A stretch of 53,325 nt of DNA from Maricaulis sp. (GTDB lineage: Bacteria > Pseudomonadota > Alphaproteobacteria > Caulobacterales > Maricaulaceae). Shown here one piece after another: positions 8,007-16,071 of the stretch; position 1 is the first letter of the stretch, and each line of letters starts with the position of its first letter. The stretch spans positions 53,362 through 106,686 of the forward strand of contig NZMJ01000031.1 of NCBI GenBank assembly GCA_002692855.1. Reading direction: 5' to 3'. A program made the translations under genes and the position numbers. The notes beneath the pieces were generated by a model, which had not been told where the DNA came from, did not search any database, and saw nothing but the letters and a program-made list of their open reading frames with translations.

Positions 8007-8483
8007 ATGCGTAGTGTTGATTACAGCCCCTTCTACCGCAGCATTGTCGGTTTCGACCGGCTTGCGAACCTGATCGACGCAGCCTCGAAGGCCGAGCCGT
8101 CGAACGGATACCCGCCCTACAACATCGAACAACTGGGCGAGAATGATTACCGGATCGAACTGGCCGTGGCCGGCTTCGGTGACGAGGATCTGTCCGTTGA
8201 GGTCCAGGAAAATGTCCTGACCGTGTCCGGCCGCAAGGCTGACCGTCCCGAGGACGAAGCGCCGAACTACCTGCACCGCGGCATCGCCGAGCGTGCGTTC
8301 GAGCGCCGCTTCCATCTTGCCGATCATGTGACGGTTGAAGGTGCCGAGCTGAAGAACGGTCTCCTGTTCATCAGCCTGCAACGCGAGATCCCGGAAACGG
8401 CCAAGCCGCGCCGGATCGAGATCGGTAACGCCAGCACGGCGAAAACCAAGACGATCGAAGGCCGCAAGACCAAGGCAGCCTGA
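8007..8483 (+). CDS. Hsp20/alpha-crystallin small heat-shock protein (IbpA class)
   Basis: 158 residues. ATG at 8007 follows GGAGG at 7993-7997. The short N-terminal arm begins MRSVDYSPFYRSIVGFDRL, as in alphaproteobacterial IbpA/HspA class A proteins. The alpha-crystallin domain spans about residues 35-125 (YNIEQLGENDYRIELAVAGF, ENVLTVSGRK, RAFERRFHLADHV, GLLFISLQREIPE). The C-terminal R-R-IEI anchors the oligomer (I-x-I motif). It holds unfolded proteins during heat stress for refolding by DnaK/ClpB. Regulation appears double: a sigma-32 promoter and a ROSE thermometer. The Lys-rich tail (KTKTIEGRKTKAA) is common in the family. Confidence 0.95.
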   Translation: MRSVDYSPFYRSIVGFDRLANLIDAASKAEPSNGYPPYNIEQLGENDYRIELAVAGFGDEDLSVEVQENVLTVSGRKADRPEDEAPNYLHRGIAERAFERRFHLADHVTVEGAELKNGLLFISLQREIPETAKPRRIEIGNASTAKTKTIEGRKTKAA

Positions 8484-8522
8484 CGCGAAAGCGTTGCGAA
8501 TACCCTTCGAAAACTGAATGGC

Positions 8523-8550
8523 GGGCGGGGTTTTCCCCGCCCGTTCTTTT
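8523..8550 (+). terminator. Rho-independent terminator of hsp20
   Basis: Perfect 8-bp stem GGGCGGGG / CCCCGCCC with TTTT loop and GTTCTTTT tail. The stop codon of the leftward pentapeptide-repeat gene lies inside the tail (8549), so the two genes converge on it. Confidence 0.9.
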
Positions 8551-9850
8551 ATGCTGCGTTGAGATCGACCGCGCCTTGCGCGTCTTCCACATCGTCCGTG
8601 AAGCCCGCGCTCAGCCTGGCCCCGGTAAAGCATGACCCGGTGAACAGGGCGTGGTGCACGTCGCAGCTTTCAAGCCGCGAATAGGAAAAATCCGATCCCG
8701 TCGCGCGAACCCGGCGCAAGTCCGCGCCGCGCAAATCGGCATAACGGATCTTGGCCGCAGCCAGGGAGGCTGGCATCAGGCGGTCTTTCCCGATCAGGAG
8801 CGGGCCCAGCTTGCAGTCGCGAAGGTCGGCGTTGTTCAGCCTCGCGCCTGTCAGATCTGCGCCGCGAAGGTCGGCGCCGCGCAGGCACGCCATGCGCAGG
8901 TCGGCACGCTCCAGCCGCGCGCCCTGAAGCTCTGCGCCTTCCAGGTCAACGCCGTAGAGCGTGGCGCCGCGCGCCTGAAAGGCTGTCAGGCGTTTTCCGG
9001 CAAGAGTGTGGAGTTCGCGCAAGTCAGCGCCGTCAAAGACAGAAGGCCGCCCCTGCGCACCATCGGTCTCGCACCACAGGATGTGGTCGGCCAGGAGGTC
9101 AGCCACCGGGGCGCCGAGCGTCTCCAGAGTCTTGCCCACCGGTTTTTCGGTCAGCGCCCCTGACGTGTGAGCCCCTTCGAGCTTCGCCATCGTCAGATTG
9201 GTCTTCACCATGATGGAGTCCGACAGATCGGCATCCGACAGGTCGGCGCCCGACAGGTCGGCGCCCTCCAGATTGGCACCGGAAAAGCAGCTGCCCCTCA
9301 GATTGGCGCGGATCAGGCGCGCGCCGAGCAGCATCGCATCGGTAAAGTCGGCCTTCTGCGCAACCATCCCGGTCATCTTCGACCGGGTCAGGTTTGCGCC
9401 CGTGAACTTCGCTTCGTCGGCTTCGCCGGCCCGCGTCTCGTGCTTGATGATTGCCAGGCCCTTTTCCCGGTCGGGACGGGCGATGACGCCTTCGCGCAAA
9501 TCTGTTTCTGTCAGGTCCGCGCCGGTCAGGACCGCGCCGCGCAGCATCGCACCGCGCAGGTCGGCCCTGCGCAGGGACGCGCCTTCAAGATTGGCGCGCC
9601 GAAGGTCGACGCTGTAGAGGCTCGAGGAATTGAGGACCGTCCCCGACAGATTGGCATCGCTCAGGATCGCGCCGGTGAAATCGGCGTCCGACAGGTCGCG
9701 GCGTGACAGGTCCAGACCGCTGAGAATGGTGTAGGCAAACGATGCGCGCGCGCCACCGGAACGCCCCGACCAGAGGCGTTCGTGACGGTCGCAGATCTCG
9801 GTAACCTGCGCCTGGGTCAAGGTCTTGTAGACAATATTGCCCGAATGCAT
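8549..9850 (-). CDS. Pentapeptide-repeat protein
   Basis: 433 residues made almost wholly of A(D/N)LXX pentapeptide repeats, forming a right-handed quadrilateral beta-helix. Two repeat blocks are visible: about residues 48-240 (LSGLDLSRRDLSDADFTGAIL ... ADLSDADLSDSIM) and about 270-425 (FDGADLRELHTLAG ... ADLRGADLRRVRA), with a non-repeat bridge near 240-268 (KPVGKTLETLGAPVADLLADH). A further break near residues 126-145 has GVIARPDREKGLAIIK. No signal peptide, so cytoplasmic. Members include gyrase-protecting DNA mimics (Qnr, MfpA), but most have no known function, and this one is longer than those. Confidence 0.9.
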   Translation of the reverse strand: MHSGNIVYKTLTQAQVTEICDRHERLWSGRSGGARASFAYTILSGLDLSRRDLSDADFTGAILSDANLSGTVLNSSSLYSVDLRRANLEGASLRRADLRGAMLRGAVLTGADLTETDLREGVIARPDREKGLAIIKHETRAGEADEAKFTGANLTRSKMTGMVAQKADFTDAMLLGARLIRANLRGSCFSGANLEGADLSGADLSDADLSDSIMVKTNLTMAKLEGAHTSGALTEKPVGKTLETLGAPVADLLADHILWCETDGAQGRPSVFDGADLRELHTLAGKRLTAFQARGATLYGVDLEGAELQGARLERADLRMACLRGADLRGADLTGARLNNADLRDCKLGPLLIGKDRLMPASLAAAKIRYADLRGADLRRVRATGSDFSYSRLESCDVHHALFTGSCFTGARLSAGFTDDVEDAQGAVDLNAA

Positions 9851-9932
9851 GGCGCGCCCTTGGGTGCCTGAACCTCCGGGAAATTACCCGGACATCTCTC
9901 GATCCATACGCGCTTGCGGTTAACAGCGCGTT

Positions 9933-10571
9933 TTAGCTGGCTCTTGAGAGAAAATCGGCCAGTCCGAGCGTTTCGGCCTGCCGGGCAAGGTCTGATCCCG
10001 GTTCCAGGCGAACCCGCAATGCCCCCTCCCGGGCAAGCCCGGCCAGCGCCGCTTCAAGGCCGTCCGGTGCGGTTTCGAGCGTTCGGTCATAGGCCCCGGC
10101 TTCGTCATCGATGGCCAGCCAGACACGGCCGGTTTCAAGACGCTTGAGAAACGCCGCATTGACCGCTCGCCCCACCGCCTCGCGTACGCCCGTCACCGTC
10201 TCTATGCCCGCCTCGCGCAGCCGCTTCAGCCCGCCGCCTGCGACGCGGGGATCAGGATCGATCAGCGCCACGACGCACCGGCTGATGCCTGCGGCGATCA
10301 AGGCCTCGGCGCACGGCGGTGTCACGCCGTGATGGGCACACGGCTCCAGCGTGACATAGGCCGTGGCACCTCGGGCGGAGTCGCCGGCCTGTGCCAGGGC
10401 CTGCGTCTCGGCGTGGGGGCGACCACTGTCGGCGGTGCGCGCCGCACCGGTCACGCGTCCGTTGGTCACGATCACGCAGCCCACGCTCGGATTGGGGGCG
10501 GTCCGCCCCAGCCCGGCCCGCGCGAGCGCCAGGGCCAAATCCATGAAGCGAAGGTCGCTGACCTGGCTCAA
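9933..10571 (-). CDS. ribD: RibD-like riboflavin deaminase with reductase domain lacking its core
   Basis: 212 residues, against about 350-380 for normal RibD. Residues 1-145 are a complete pyrimidine deaminase domain: [23 protein letters not shown], zinc motif HAET (His53, Glu55) and [11 protein letters not shown] (Cys78, Cys87). The C-terminal reductase domain starts normally ([18 protein letters not shown]) and ends with a segment resembling the RibD C-terminus ([25 protein letters not shown]...GLADFL), but the roughly 150-residue NADPH-binding middle is missing. It may deaminate only. The TTG start at 10571 overlaps the gpmA stop by three bases; ATG at 10544 is an alternative. Confidence 0.85.
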   Translation of the reverse strand: MSQVSDLRFMDLALALARAGLGRTAPNPSVGCVIVTNGRVTGAARTADSGRPHAETQALAQAGDSARGATAYVTLEPCAHHGVTPPCAEALIAAGISRCVVALIDPDPRVAGGGLKRLREAGIETVTGVREAVGRAVNAAFLKRLETGRVWLAIDDEAGAYDRTLETAPDGLEAALAGLAREGALRVRLEPGSDLARQAETLGLADFLSRAS

Positions 10572-11290
10572 GGCAAAGCGGGCAGGGCCTGCGCGCGATC
10601 CGCATCAAGATAGCGCACGGCCACCGGTTTGAGATCTTCGTCCAGCTCGATCAGGAGCGGGTTTCCGGTCGGAATTTCGATCTTGAGGATGTCGTCCGGC
10701 GAGACGTTGAACAACAGCTTCACGATCGCCCGCAGCGAATTGCCATGCGCAGCGATCAGGATGTCCTCGCCCTTTTTGAGACGTGTCGCGATTTCTCCGT
10801 ACCAATAGGGCTGGACACGGACCAGGGTGGTGGCCAGCGATTCCGTGGCCGGGAGGTCGGTTCCAGGCAGGCCCGAATAGCGCGTATCAAATCGCGGATG
10901 GCGTTCGTCGCCGTCGTCGAGTGCGGGCGGCGGCGTATCGTAGGACCGGCGCCAGATCTTCACTTGATCCTCGCCGTGCTTCTTGATGGTTTCCGCCTTG
11001 TCCAGCCCGGTCAGTGCGCCGTAGTGACGCTCGTTCAGGCGCCAGGACTTGTCGAGCGGAACCCAGCTCAGCCCCATCTGGGCCAGGGCGATGTTGGCGG
11101 TCCGGATCGCGCGGGTCAGCATCGAGCTGAAGGCATGAGCCGGCGTGAAGCCCGCCGCCTTCATCAGCACCCCCGCCTTGCGCGCCTGGGCTTCTCCCTC
11201 CTCGGTCAGATTGACATCGACCCAGCCGGTAAAGCGGTTCTGGAGATTCCATTCACTTTGACCGTGGCGGACGAGGACGAGATTCGGCAT
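10568..11290 (-). CDS. gpmA: 2,3-bisphosphoglycerate-dependent phosphoglycerate mutase
   Basis: 240 residues, normal for dPGM. ATG at 11290 gives the standard start [15 protein letters not shown]. The catalytic set is present: Arg8-His9-Gly10 (His9 is phosphorylated), Arg60, Glu87 in [14 protein letters not shown], and His182 in AAHGNSLR. The Y-Y-equivalent YDTPPP and the full insert up to the C-terminal helix separate it from short broad-specificity histidine phosphatases. It interconverts 3- and 2-phosphoglycerate in glycolysis/gluconeogenesis. It is followed by and overlaps ribD, so the two are probably translated from one mRNA. Divergent from kdsD, about 137 bases away. Confidence 0.95.
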   Translation of the reverse strand: MPNLVLVRHGQSEWNLQNRFTGWVDVNLTEEGEAQARKAGVLMKAAGFTPAHAFSSMLTRAIRTANIALAQMGLSWVPLDKSWRLNERHYGALTGLDKAETIKKHGEDQVKIWRRSYDTPPPALDDGDERHPRFDTRYSGLPGTDLPATESLATTLVRVQPYWYGEIATRLKKGEDILIAAHGNSLRAIVKLLFNVSPDDILKIEIPTGNPLLIELDEDLKPVAVRYLDADRAQALPALP

Positions 11291-11427
11291 GGCAGACCTG
11301 TGGGCTCGGCGCCGGACCGTCCGGCGTTTCCCTGCGGGGATAGCCCGCGCACGGCGCGGCGGCAAGGTGGGCGCGAAGACGCGCCGGGCTCTCGCCTTTT
11401 ACACCGCGCGCGCCTAAAACCCGGGGC

Positions 11428-12399
11428 ATGACATCCAACGAACACGCCATCGCTGCGGGCCGCCGCGTCATCGAGATGGAGCGCGACGCGCTCGACACTC
11501 TTGCCGGTGCGATCGACGGGGCCTTCGCCGACGTGGTCGCGATGGCAAGCGGGCTGAAGGGCCGCCTGATCTGCGCCGGTATCGGCAAGTCGGGGCATGT
11601 CGCCCGCAAGATTGCCGCGACGCTCGCCTCGACCGGGACACCCGCCTATTTCGTACATCCGACCGAGGCCAGCCACGGCGACCTGGGCATGATTACCCCG
11701 GATGACGCTGTCCTGGCGCTGTCCAAGTCGGGAGAGACCCGCGAACTGGGCGACCTGATCGCCTATTGCCGCCGCTTCGGAACGCCGCTCATCGCGATGA
11801 CCGCAGGCCGCGATTCCGTCCTGGCGCGCGGAGCGGATTTCCACCTCTTCGTTCCTGACGCGCCCGAAGCGTGCGGGGAAACGCGCGCGCCGACCACGTC
11901 GACGACGCTGATGATGGCGCTGGGCGATGCGCTGGCGGTTGCGCTTCTGGAAGCACGCGGCTTCACAGCGAGTGATTTCCGGGTCTACCACCCCGGCGGC
12001 GCTCTCGGTGCTGCGCTCGCGACCGTTTCGGACCTGATGCATTCGGGCGATGCCATGCCTCTGATTGCCGGTGAGGCCCCGATGTCCGAAGCGCTGCTGG
12101 AAATGTCGGCAAAGGGGTTCGGGTGTGTGGGCGTGACCGGCCCGGACGGCAAGCTGACCGGCATCGTGACCGACGGCGACCTGCGCCGTCACATGGGCGG
12201 CGATCTCGTTTCACGCAGCGCGTCCGACGTGATGACCGCCGCGCCGCAGACCATCACGCCGACGGCCCTCGCGGCAGATGCCTTGCGCCGCATGACGGCG
12301 GGCGAGCGCAAGATCCTGCAATTGTTTGCTGTCGATCCGGACGGAAAACCGGCGGGATTGCTCCACATTCACGACTTGCTGCGCGCCGGCGTGAAGTAA
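11428..12399 (+). CDS. kdsD: D-arabinose 5-phosphate isomerase (KpsF/GutQ family)
   Basis: 323 residues, the family length. An SIS domain covers about residues 35-175 (GIGKSGHVARKIAATLASTGTPAYFVHPTEASHGDLGMI, then LSKSGET). Two CBS domains follow at about 205-323 (MHSGDAMPLI, GIVTDGDLRRHM, DVMTAAPQTI, HIHDLLRAG). The enzyme converts ribulose 5-phosphate to arabinose 5-phosphate, the first step to Kdo for the LPS inner core, in the cytoplasm. It opens the sugar-precursor part of the window and converges on the PseG-like gene four bases after its stop. Confidence 0.95.
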   Translation: MTSNEHAIAAGRRVIEMERDALDTLAGAIDGAFADVVAMASGLKGRLICAGIGKSGHVARKIAATLASTGTPAYFVHPTEASHGDLGMITPDDAVLALSKSGETRELGDLIAYCRRFGTPLIAMTAGRDSVLARGADFHLFVPDAPEACGETRAPTTSTTLMMALGDALAVALLEARGFTASDFRVYHPGGALGAALATVSDLMHSGDAMPLIAGEAPMSEALLEMSAKGFGCVGVTGPDGKLTGIVTDGDLRRHMGGDLVSRSASDVMTAAPQTITPTALAADALRRMTAGERKILQLFAVDPDGKPAGLLHIHDLLRAGVK

Positions 12400-12403
12400 T
12401 TTT

Positions 12404-13324
12404 CTAGGACCGCGCTGCAATGGCTGCGGTGACACGCCGGACGCCGAGCCCGTCGGGCATCGCGCTGGGCATGAGAGGCTGAGACAAGGCGTCTTCCACC
12501 GTGCTGACCAGGCCAGGATCGTCGATGCGGTCGAGCACCGTCAGCCCCTGCCTGCGAGCGGCTTCGACAGCCGGTTGCTGCGACGCCGGAATGGCGATGG
12601 CCGTCGTCGATAACCCGGCTGCCAGCGCTTCGAGATAGCTGACCCCCATCGCGCCGATATAATGCCGGCAGGTCTTCATCAGGTCGGGCATATCGACCCC
12701 GCTCAACACCTCGACGCGCGGGTGAAGGGGCTCAGTCGCGGCCAGCCCTTCGCCCACGACAACATGGACCTGCCGGTCGATCCGCTCGGCAATCCGGTTG
12801 GCGATACCGATCGCCTTGCGGCCCAGAGTGCTTGCACCGAGCGTGACCAGAATGGCCCCGTCGTGTGGACGGGGGGTTGCGTGTAGATCCGCGAAGGCAG
12901 GCCGCAACAAGGCATATTCCGGCCCCGCCAGGACCTGCGCGGCCCTGTAGGCGCTGTAGTCGAGACCCTTTGCGTGGAGGTTCTGGTTGACGACAATATC
13001 CGCCGCAAAGGGCGCATCGGCGAGGTCGTCGATCAGGACCAGCGTGTCGCAGCGGTACCGACGCGCCTCCTTTTCGGCATCCGAAAACCGGTAACCGTCC
13101 ATCACGATCAAGGGCGCAGACCGGTCCTCATATGGATGGACGGGTTGACCGAAGACCGGCCGGGCAAGCTCCGGATCGGCGCATTGAACGGCCACTGTCA
13201 GCCCCCGTGCCGCCAGTTCGTGAGCCAGCGCGGCGCAGCGGCTGGCGTGACCGAGACCGGTCTCCGGTCCGGCATCGACCACGAAAAGCGCGTCGATCCG
13301 TTCGGGTCTTCCTGCGGGTGACAC
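12404..13324 (-). CDS. PseG-like nucleotide-sugar hydrolase / glycosyltransferase-fold protein
   Basis: 306 residues from GTG at 13324, chosen because AGGAAGGA lies about 12 bases upstream. The frame stays open to ATG 13486, which would add 54 residues of low-complexity sequence. Features of PseG (UDP-2,4-diacetamido-2,4,6-trideoxy-altropyranose hydrolase, GT-B fold) are visible in order: VDAGPETGLGHASRCAALA, LIVMDGYRF, VLIDDLADAPFAADIVVNQN, YALLRPAF, ILVTLGAS and AMGVSYLEALAAGLST. PseG works in pseudaminic acid synthesis for flagellin or surface glycans. No other pse gene is in the window, so the substrate may differ. Confidence 0.65.
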   Translation of the reverse strand: MSPAGRPERIDALFVVDAGPETGLGHASRCAALAHELAARGLTVAVQCADPELARPVFGQPVHPYEDRSAPLIVMDGYRFSDAEKEARRYRCDTLVLIDDLADAPFAADIVVNQNLHAKGLDYSAYRAAQVLAGPEYALLRPAFADLHATPRPHDGAILVTLGASTLGRKAIGIANRIAERIDRQVHVVVGEGLAATEPLHPRVEVLSGVDMPDLMKTCRHYIGAMGVSYLEALAAGLSTTAIAIPASQQPAVEAARRQGLTVLDRIDDPGLVSTVEDALSQPLMPSAMPDGLGVRRVTAAIAARS

Positions 13325-13534
13325 GGTGCCTGATCGTCCTTCCTGCGGCTTTGGGAGCGAATCGGACCGACAGCTTTCCCTGATCCGGTCACCGGCGTCA
13401 TCCCGCGCGGCATTCCCGGTCGTCCGGACTGCCGATTCCGGCAGACCCGTATGCCCTTCGCGACTGCCGGACCGGAGCATTGACATGGTATGACCCGACC
13501 GTAGGTTACGCGCCCGAGGGTTGGGGTCGGTATC

Positions 13535-14524
13535 ATGGCGTCCATTCTAGTCACCGGCGCAGCCGGCTTCATCGGCTTTCATGCCTGCCAACGCCTCGCG
13601 CGGGACGGCTGGACCGTGACCGGTGTCGACAGCTTCAATGACTATTACGATCCGGCCTTGAAGCGCGCGCGCGCCGATGTGCTGCGCGACAAGTGCGCGA
13701 TTGCGGTTCTTGATCTCGATATCGCCGACGATGCGGCTTTCAAGGCGCTCGCGCTGGACATCCAGCCACAGCGCATCCTGCACCTGGCCGCCCAGGCCGG
13801 TGTGCGATACGGCTTCGATCACCCGTTTGAATACGAACATTCCAATCTGAAGGGCCATCTCTCGGTGCTGGAGGCGGCCCGCGCTCTCGGCGGCGATCTG
13901 GGGCATCTCGTCTATGCCTCGTCGAGCTCGGTCTATGGCGAACGCGAGGGGCCGTTCAAGGAGAGCGACGCGGTCGATCATCCGGCTTCGCTCTACGCAG
14001 CGACCAAGCGCGCCGGCGAACTGATGACCGAATCCTACGTCAACCTGTTCGCGCTTCCCGCGACCGGGTTACGGTTTTTCACGGTCTACGGCCCGTGGGG
14101 ACGGCCGGACATGGCTTATTTCAAGTTCGCCGAAGCGATCATGTCGGGCCGCCCTCTGCCGCTGTTCGATGGCGGGCGAGGCCGCCGCGACTTCACCTAT
14201 GTGGAAGATGTCGTGGAATGCCTCGCGCGGATTTGCGCCGATGCGCCCGGTGCCGGGACGCACCGCGTCTTCAATATCGGCGGGTCGAATCCGCGTCCGA
14301 CAACCGATCTGGTCAAGGCGCTGGAGCGTGCGCTCGGGCGCACCGCCAATATTGAATCGCTGCCGCCGCAGCCCGGCGATGTCAGCCTGACCTATGCCGA
14401 CACGGCGGCGCTGGAAGCCGCCTATGGCTACAAGCCGCTGGTAACGCTGGAAGACGGAATCGACCGCTTCGCGCAATGGTATCAGGGCTGGCAGAACCGG
14501 GACGCGCGATCACTTGCCAGCTAG
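13535..14524 (+). CDS. UDP-glucuronate 4-epimerase family protein
   Basis: 329 residues. Extended short-chain dehydrogenase with NAD-binding GAAGFIG (residues 8-14), the VDSFNDYYDPALKRAR segment typical of UDP-glucuronate epimerases (CapI/LpsL), AAQAGVRYGFDHPFEYEHSNL, SSSSVYGE, catalytic YAATK and GPWGRPDMAYFKF. It should make UDP-galacturonate from UDP-glucuronate in the cytoplasm. UDP-glucuronate would come from the Ugd encoded at 16072, and UDP-glucose from GalU at 14890, so three steps of one path lie within 4 kb. Divergent from the PseG-like gene. Confidence 0.9.
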   Translation: MASILVTGAAGFIGFHACQRLARDGWTVTGVDSFNDYYDPALKRARADVLRDKCAIAVLDLDIADDAAFKALALDIQPQRILHLAAQAGVRYGFDHPFEYEHSNLKGHLSVLEAARALGGDLGHLVYASSSSVYGEREGPFKESDAVDHPASLYAATKRAGELMTESYVNLFALPATGLRFFTVYGPWGRPDMAYFKFAEAIMSGRPLPLFDGGRGRRDFTYVEDVVECLARICADAPGAGTHRVFNIGGSNPRPTTDLVKALERALGRTANIESLPPQPGDVSLTYADTAALEAAYGYKPLVTLEDGIDRFAQWYQGWQNRDARSLAS

Positions 14525-14861
14525 ACCGTCAAACCCCTGGCTGACAGTCCACGCGCTCTATGCCGCCGGTATCCTTGCCTTTTTTGCGATCTTCCAGATG
14601 GTCACCCAGTCGCCCGAGACCGGCGACGACTGGGCGCGCTTCGCGGTCGAAGTCGGGGTCAAGACCGTGTTCCTGCATGTTGTGTTCTGGATCATCCTGA
14701 TTCGGCCGAGTGCCGCCGCCTACCGGCGCGTTGCAGCGACCGTTCACGGCGAGGCGCAGCGTGAACGCCTCGACCGTGAGGTCACGGTCATCGCAGTGCT
14801 CGACAAGCGGTTTCAGAGCCTGGAGCGTGAATTGAAACGCCGGCACGACGCGCGCGAGTGA
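14514..14861 (+). CDS. Small membrane protein of unknown function
   Basis: 115 residues. Two hydrophobic segments: about residues 11-30 (VHALYAAGILAFFAIFQMV) and 46-66 (VGVKTVFLHVVFWIILI). A charged, probably coiled-coil cytoplasmic tail follows (EAQRERLDREVTVIAVLDKRF). The TTG start overlaps the end of the epimerase gene by 11 bases, suggesting coupled translation. I do not recognise the family. Codon use looks like its neighbours. Start position moderately uncertain. Confidence 0.65.
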   Translation: MPARPSNPWLTVHALYAAGILAFFAIFQMVTQSPETGDDWARFAVEVGVKTVFLHVVFWIILIRPSAAAYRRVAATVHGEAQRERLDREVTVIAVLDKRFQSLERELKRRHDARE

Positions 14862-14889
14862 CGCCAGGTCCGGCCAGGCCGAGGCCGCG

Positions 14890-15765
14890 CTAACGGTCTT
14901 TCAGCACCTGCTCGACGACGTCGCGGGCATTCTGGCCCTCTTCGGCGTGATCGAGGGCGAAGCGGACGAAGGCGCGCAGATAGCCTGCCTTGTTGCCACA
15001 ATCGAAGCTCCCGCCTTCATACTCGACCGCGTGGAAGGACTGGGACTTCATCAGGCCATCCATTGCGTCAGTCAGCTGGATTTCGCCGCCCGCGCCCTTG
15101 GCCTGACTGGACAACAGGTCGAAAATCTCGGGCTGCAGGATGTAGCGCCCGGTGATCGACATGTTGGACGGGGCACTTTCACGCGACGGCTTCTCAACCA
15201 TGCCGCGCATCTTCATCACGCGGCCGTCATGAGTTTCCGGGTCGATGATGCCATAGCTCGAGACCTGGTCTTCGGGCACCTGTTCAACCGCAATCACATT
15301 GCCGCCTTCGCGGTTATACACATCGACCATCTGGGCAAGGCAGCCGGGCTTGGCGCGCACAATCACATCCGGCAACAGGACAGCGAAGGGCTCGCGGCCG
15401 ATCAGTTCGCGCGCGCACCACACGGCATGTCCCAGGCCCAGGGGCGCCTGCTGGCGCACGAAGCTCATCGAGCCGGCTTCCGGGACTTCCGATTCCAGCG
15501 TTTCGAGAATGTCGGTCTTGCCCTTCAGCCGCAGCGTGTCTTCCAGCTCATACGCCCGGTCGAAATAGTCCTCGATCGCGCTCTTGTTCCGGCCGGTCAC
15601 GAAGACGATGTGCTCGATACCCGCCTCGCGGGCTTCGTCCACGACATACTGGATCGCCGGACGGTCAAAAACCGGGAGCATCTCCTTCGGAATCGTCTTG
15701 GTGGCGGGAAGGACTCGCGTGCCCAGACCGGCAACCGGAAGAACGGCTTTGCGGATTTTCAACAT
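14890..15765 (-). CDS. galU: UTP-glucose-1-phosphate uridylyltransferase
   Basis: 291 residues, the family length. The N-terminus has the nucleotide-binding signature GLGTRVLPATKTIPKEMLPV, then RPAIQYVVDEA, the FVTGRNKSAIEDYFD segment, LGLGHAVWCARELIG, LLPDVIV (metal-binding Asp) and VEKPSRESAPSNMSITGRYIL. It makes UDP-glucose from UTP and glucose 1-phosphate, feeding Ugd, glycolipids and surface polysaccharides. Divergent from ugd across a 306-base intergenic region. Confidence 0.96.
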   Translation of the reverse strand: MLKIRKAVLPVAGLGTRVLPATKTIPKEMLPVFDRPAIQYVVDEAREAGIEHIVFVTGRNKSAIEDYFDRAYELEDTLRLKGKTDILETLESEVPEAGSMSFVRQQAPLGLGHAVWCARELIGREPFAVLLPDVIVRAKPGCLAQMVDVYNREGGNVIAVEQVPEDQVSSYGIIDPETHDGRVMKMRGMVEKPSRESAPSNMSITGRYILQPEIFDLLSSQAKGAGGEIQLTDAMDGLMKSQSFHAVEYEGGSFDCGNKAGYLRAFVRFALDHAEEGQNARDVVEQVLKDR

Positions 15766-16071
15766 GAAATTCTGAACTCCTGATCGATTCCGGCACCCGC
15801 ATTCGGGGCGTTGAGGCGTTGGCTGCTTCTATCGCGATATCGCGGGAAAATGAAATACGCCACGCGGTGCTTCAGATACAGGGCACGAAGCGCGGGGTGA
15901 TGCCCGGCAGAGGACGGTTTCGTCCCCCGTTCAGGCAAGACCGGAGGCAAAACGCCGGTGGTATTTCCGTGTCGCGCCCCGCTGCGCGCGACGCGGGAAG
16001 CACACATGGGTGATGGAATTCATGCCCCGATGTGGTTATAGCCAACGTGCGGGGCTTCGAGGAGAATTTCC
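15766..16071. other. galU-ugd divergent intergenic region
   Basis: 306 bases without a convincing gene. It must carry the promoters of galU (left) and ugd (right). A 12-bp perfect palindrome CGCGATATCGCG lies at 15833-15844 and could be an operator. A good ribosome-binding site (AGGAGA) stands just before the ugd ATG. No clear sigma-70 boxes or CtrA site seen. Confidence 0.5.

Noticed and set aside
9920..9934. CtrA-like site TTAA-N7-TTTT
   Set aside because: One half-site deviates and it overlaps the ribD stop region, not a promoter; nothing nearby needs it.
11206..12192. 328-codon minus-strand open frame opposite kdsD
   Set aside because: Shadow of kdsD; the kdsD frame has full SIS and CBS motifs.
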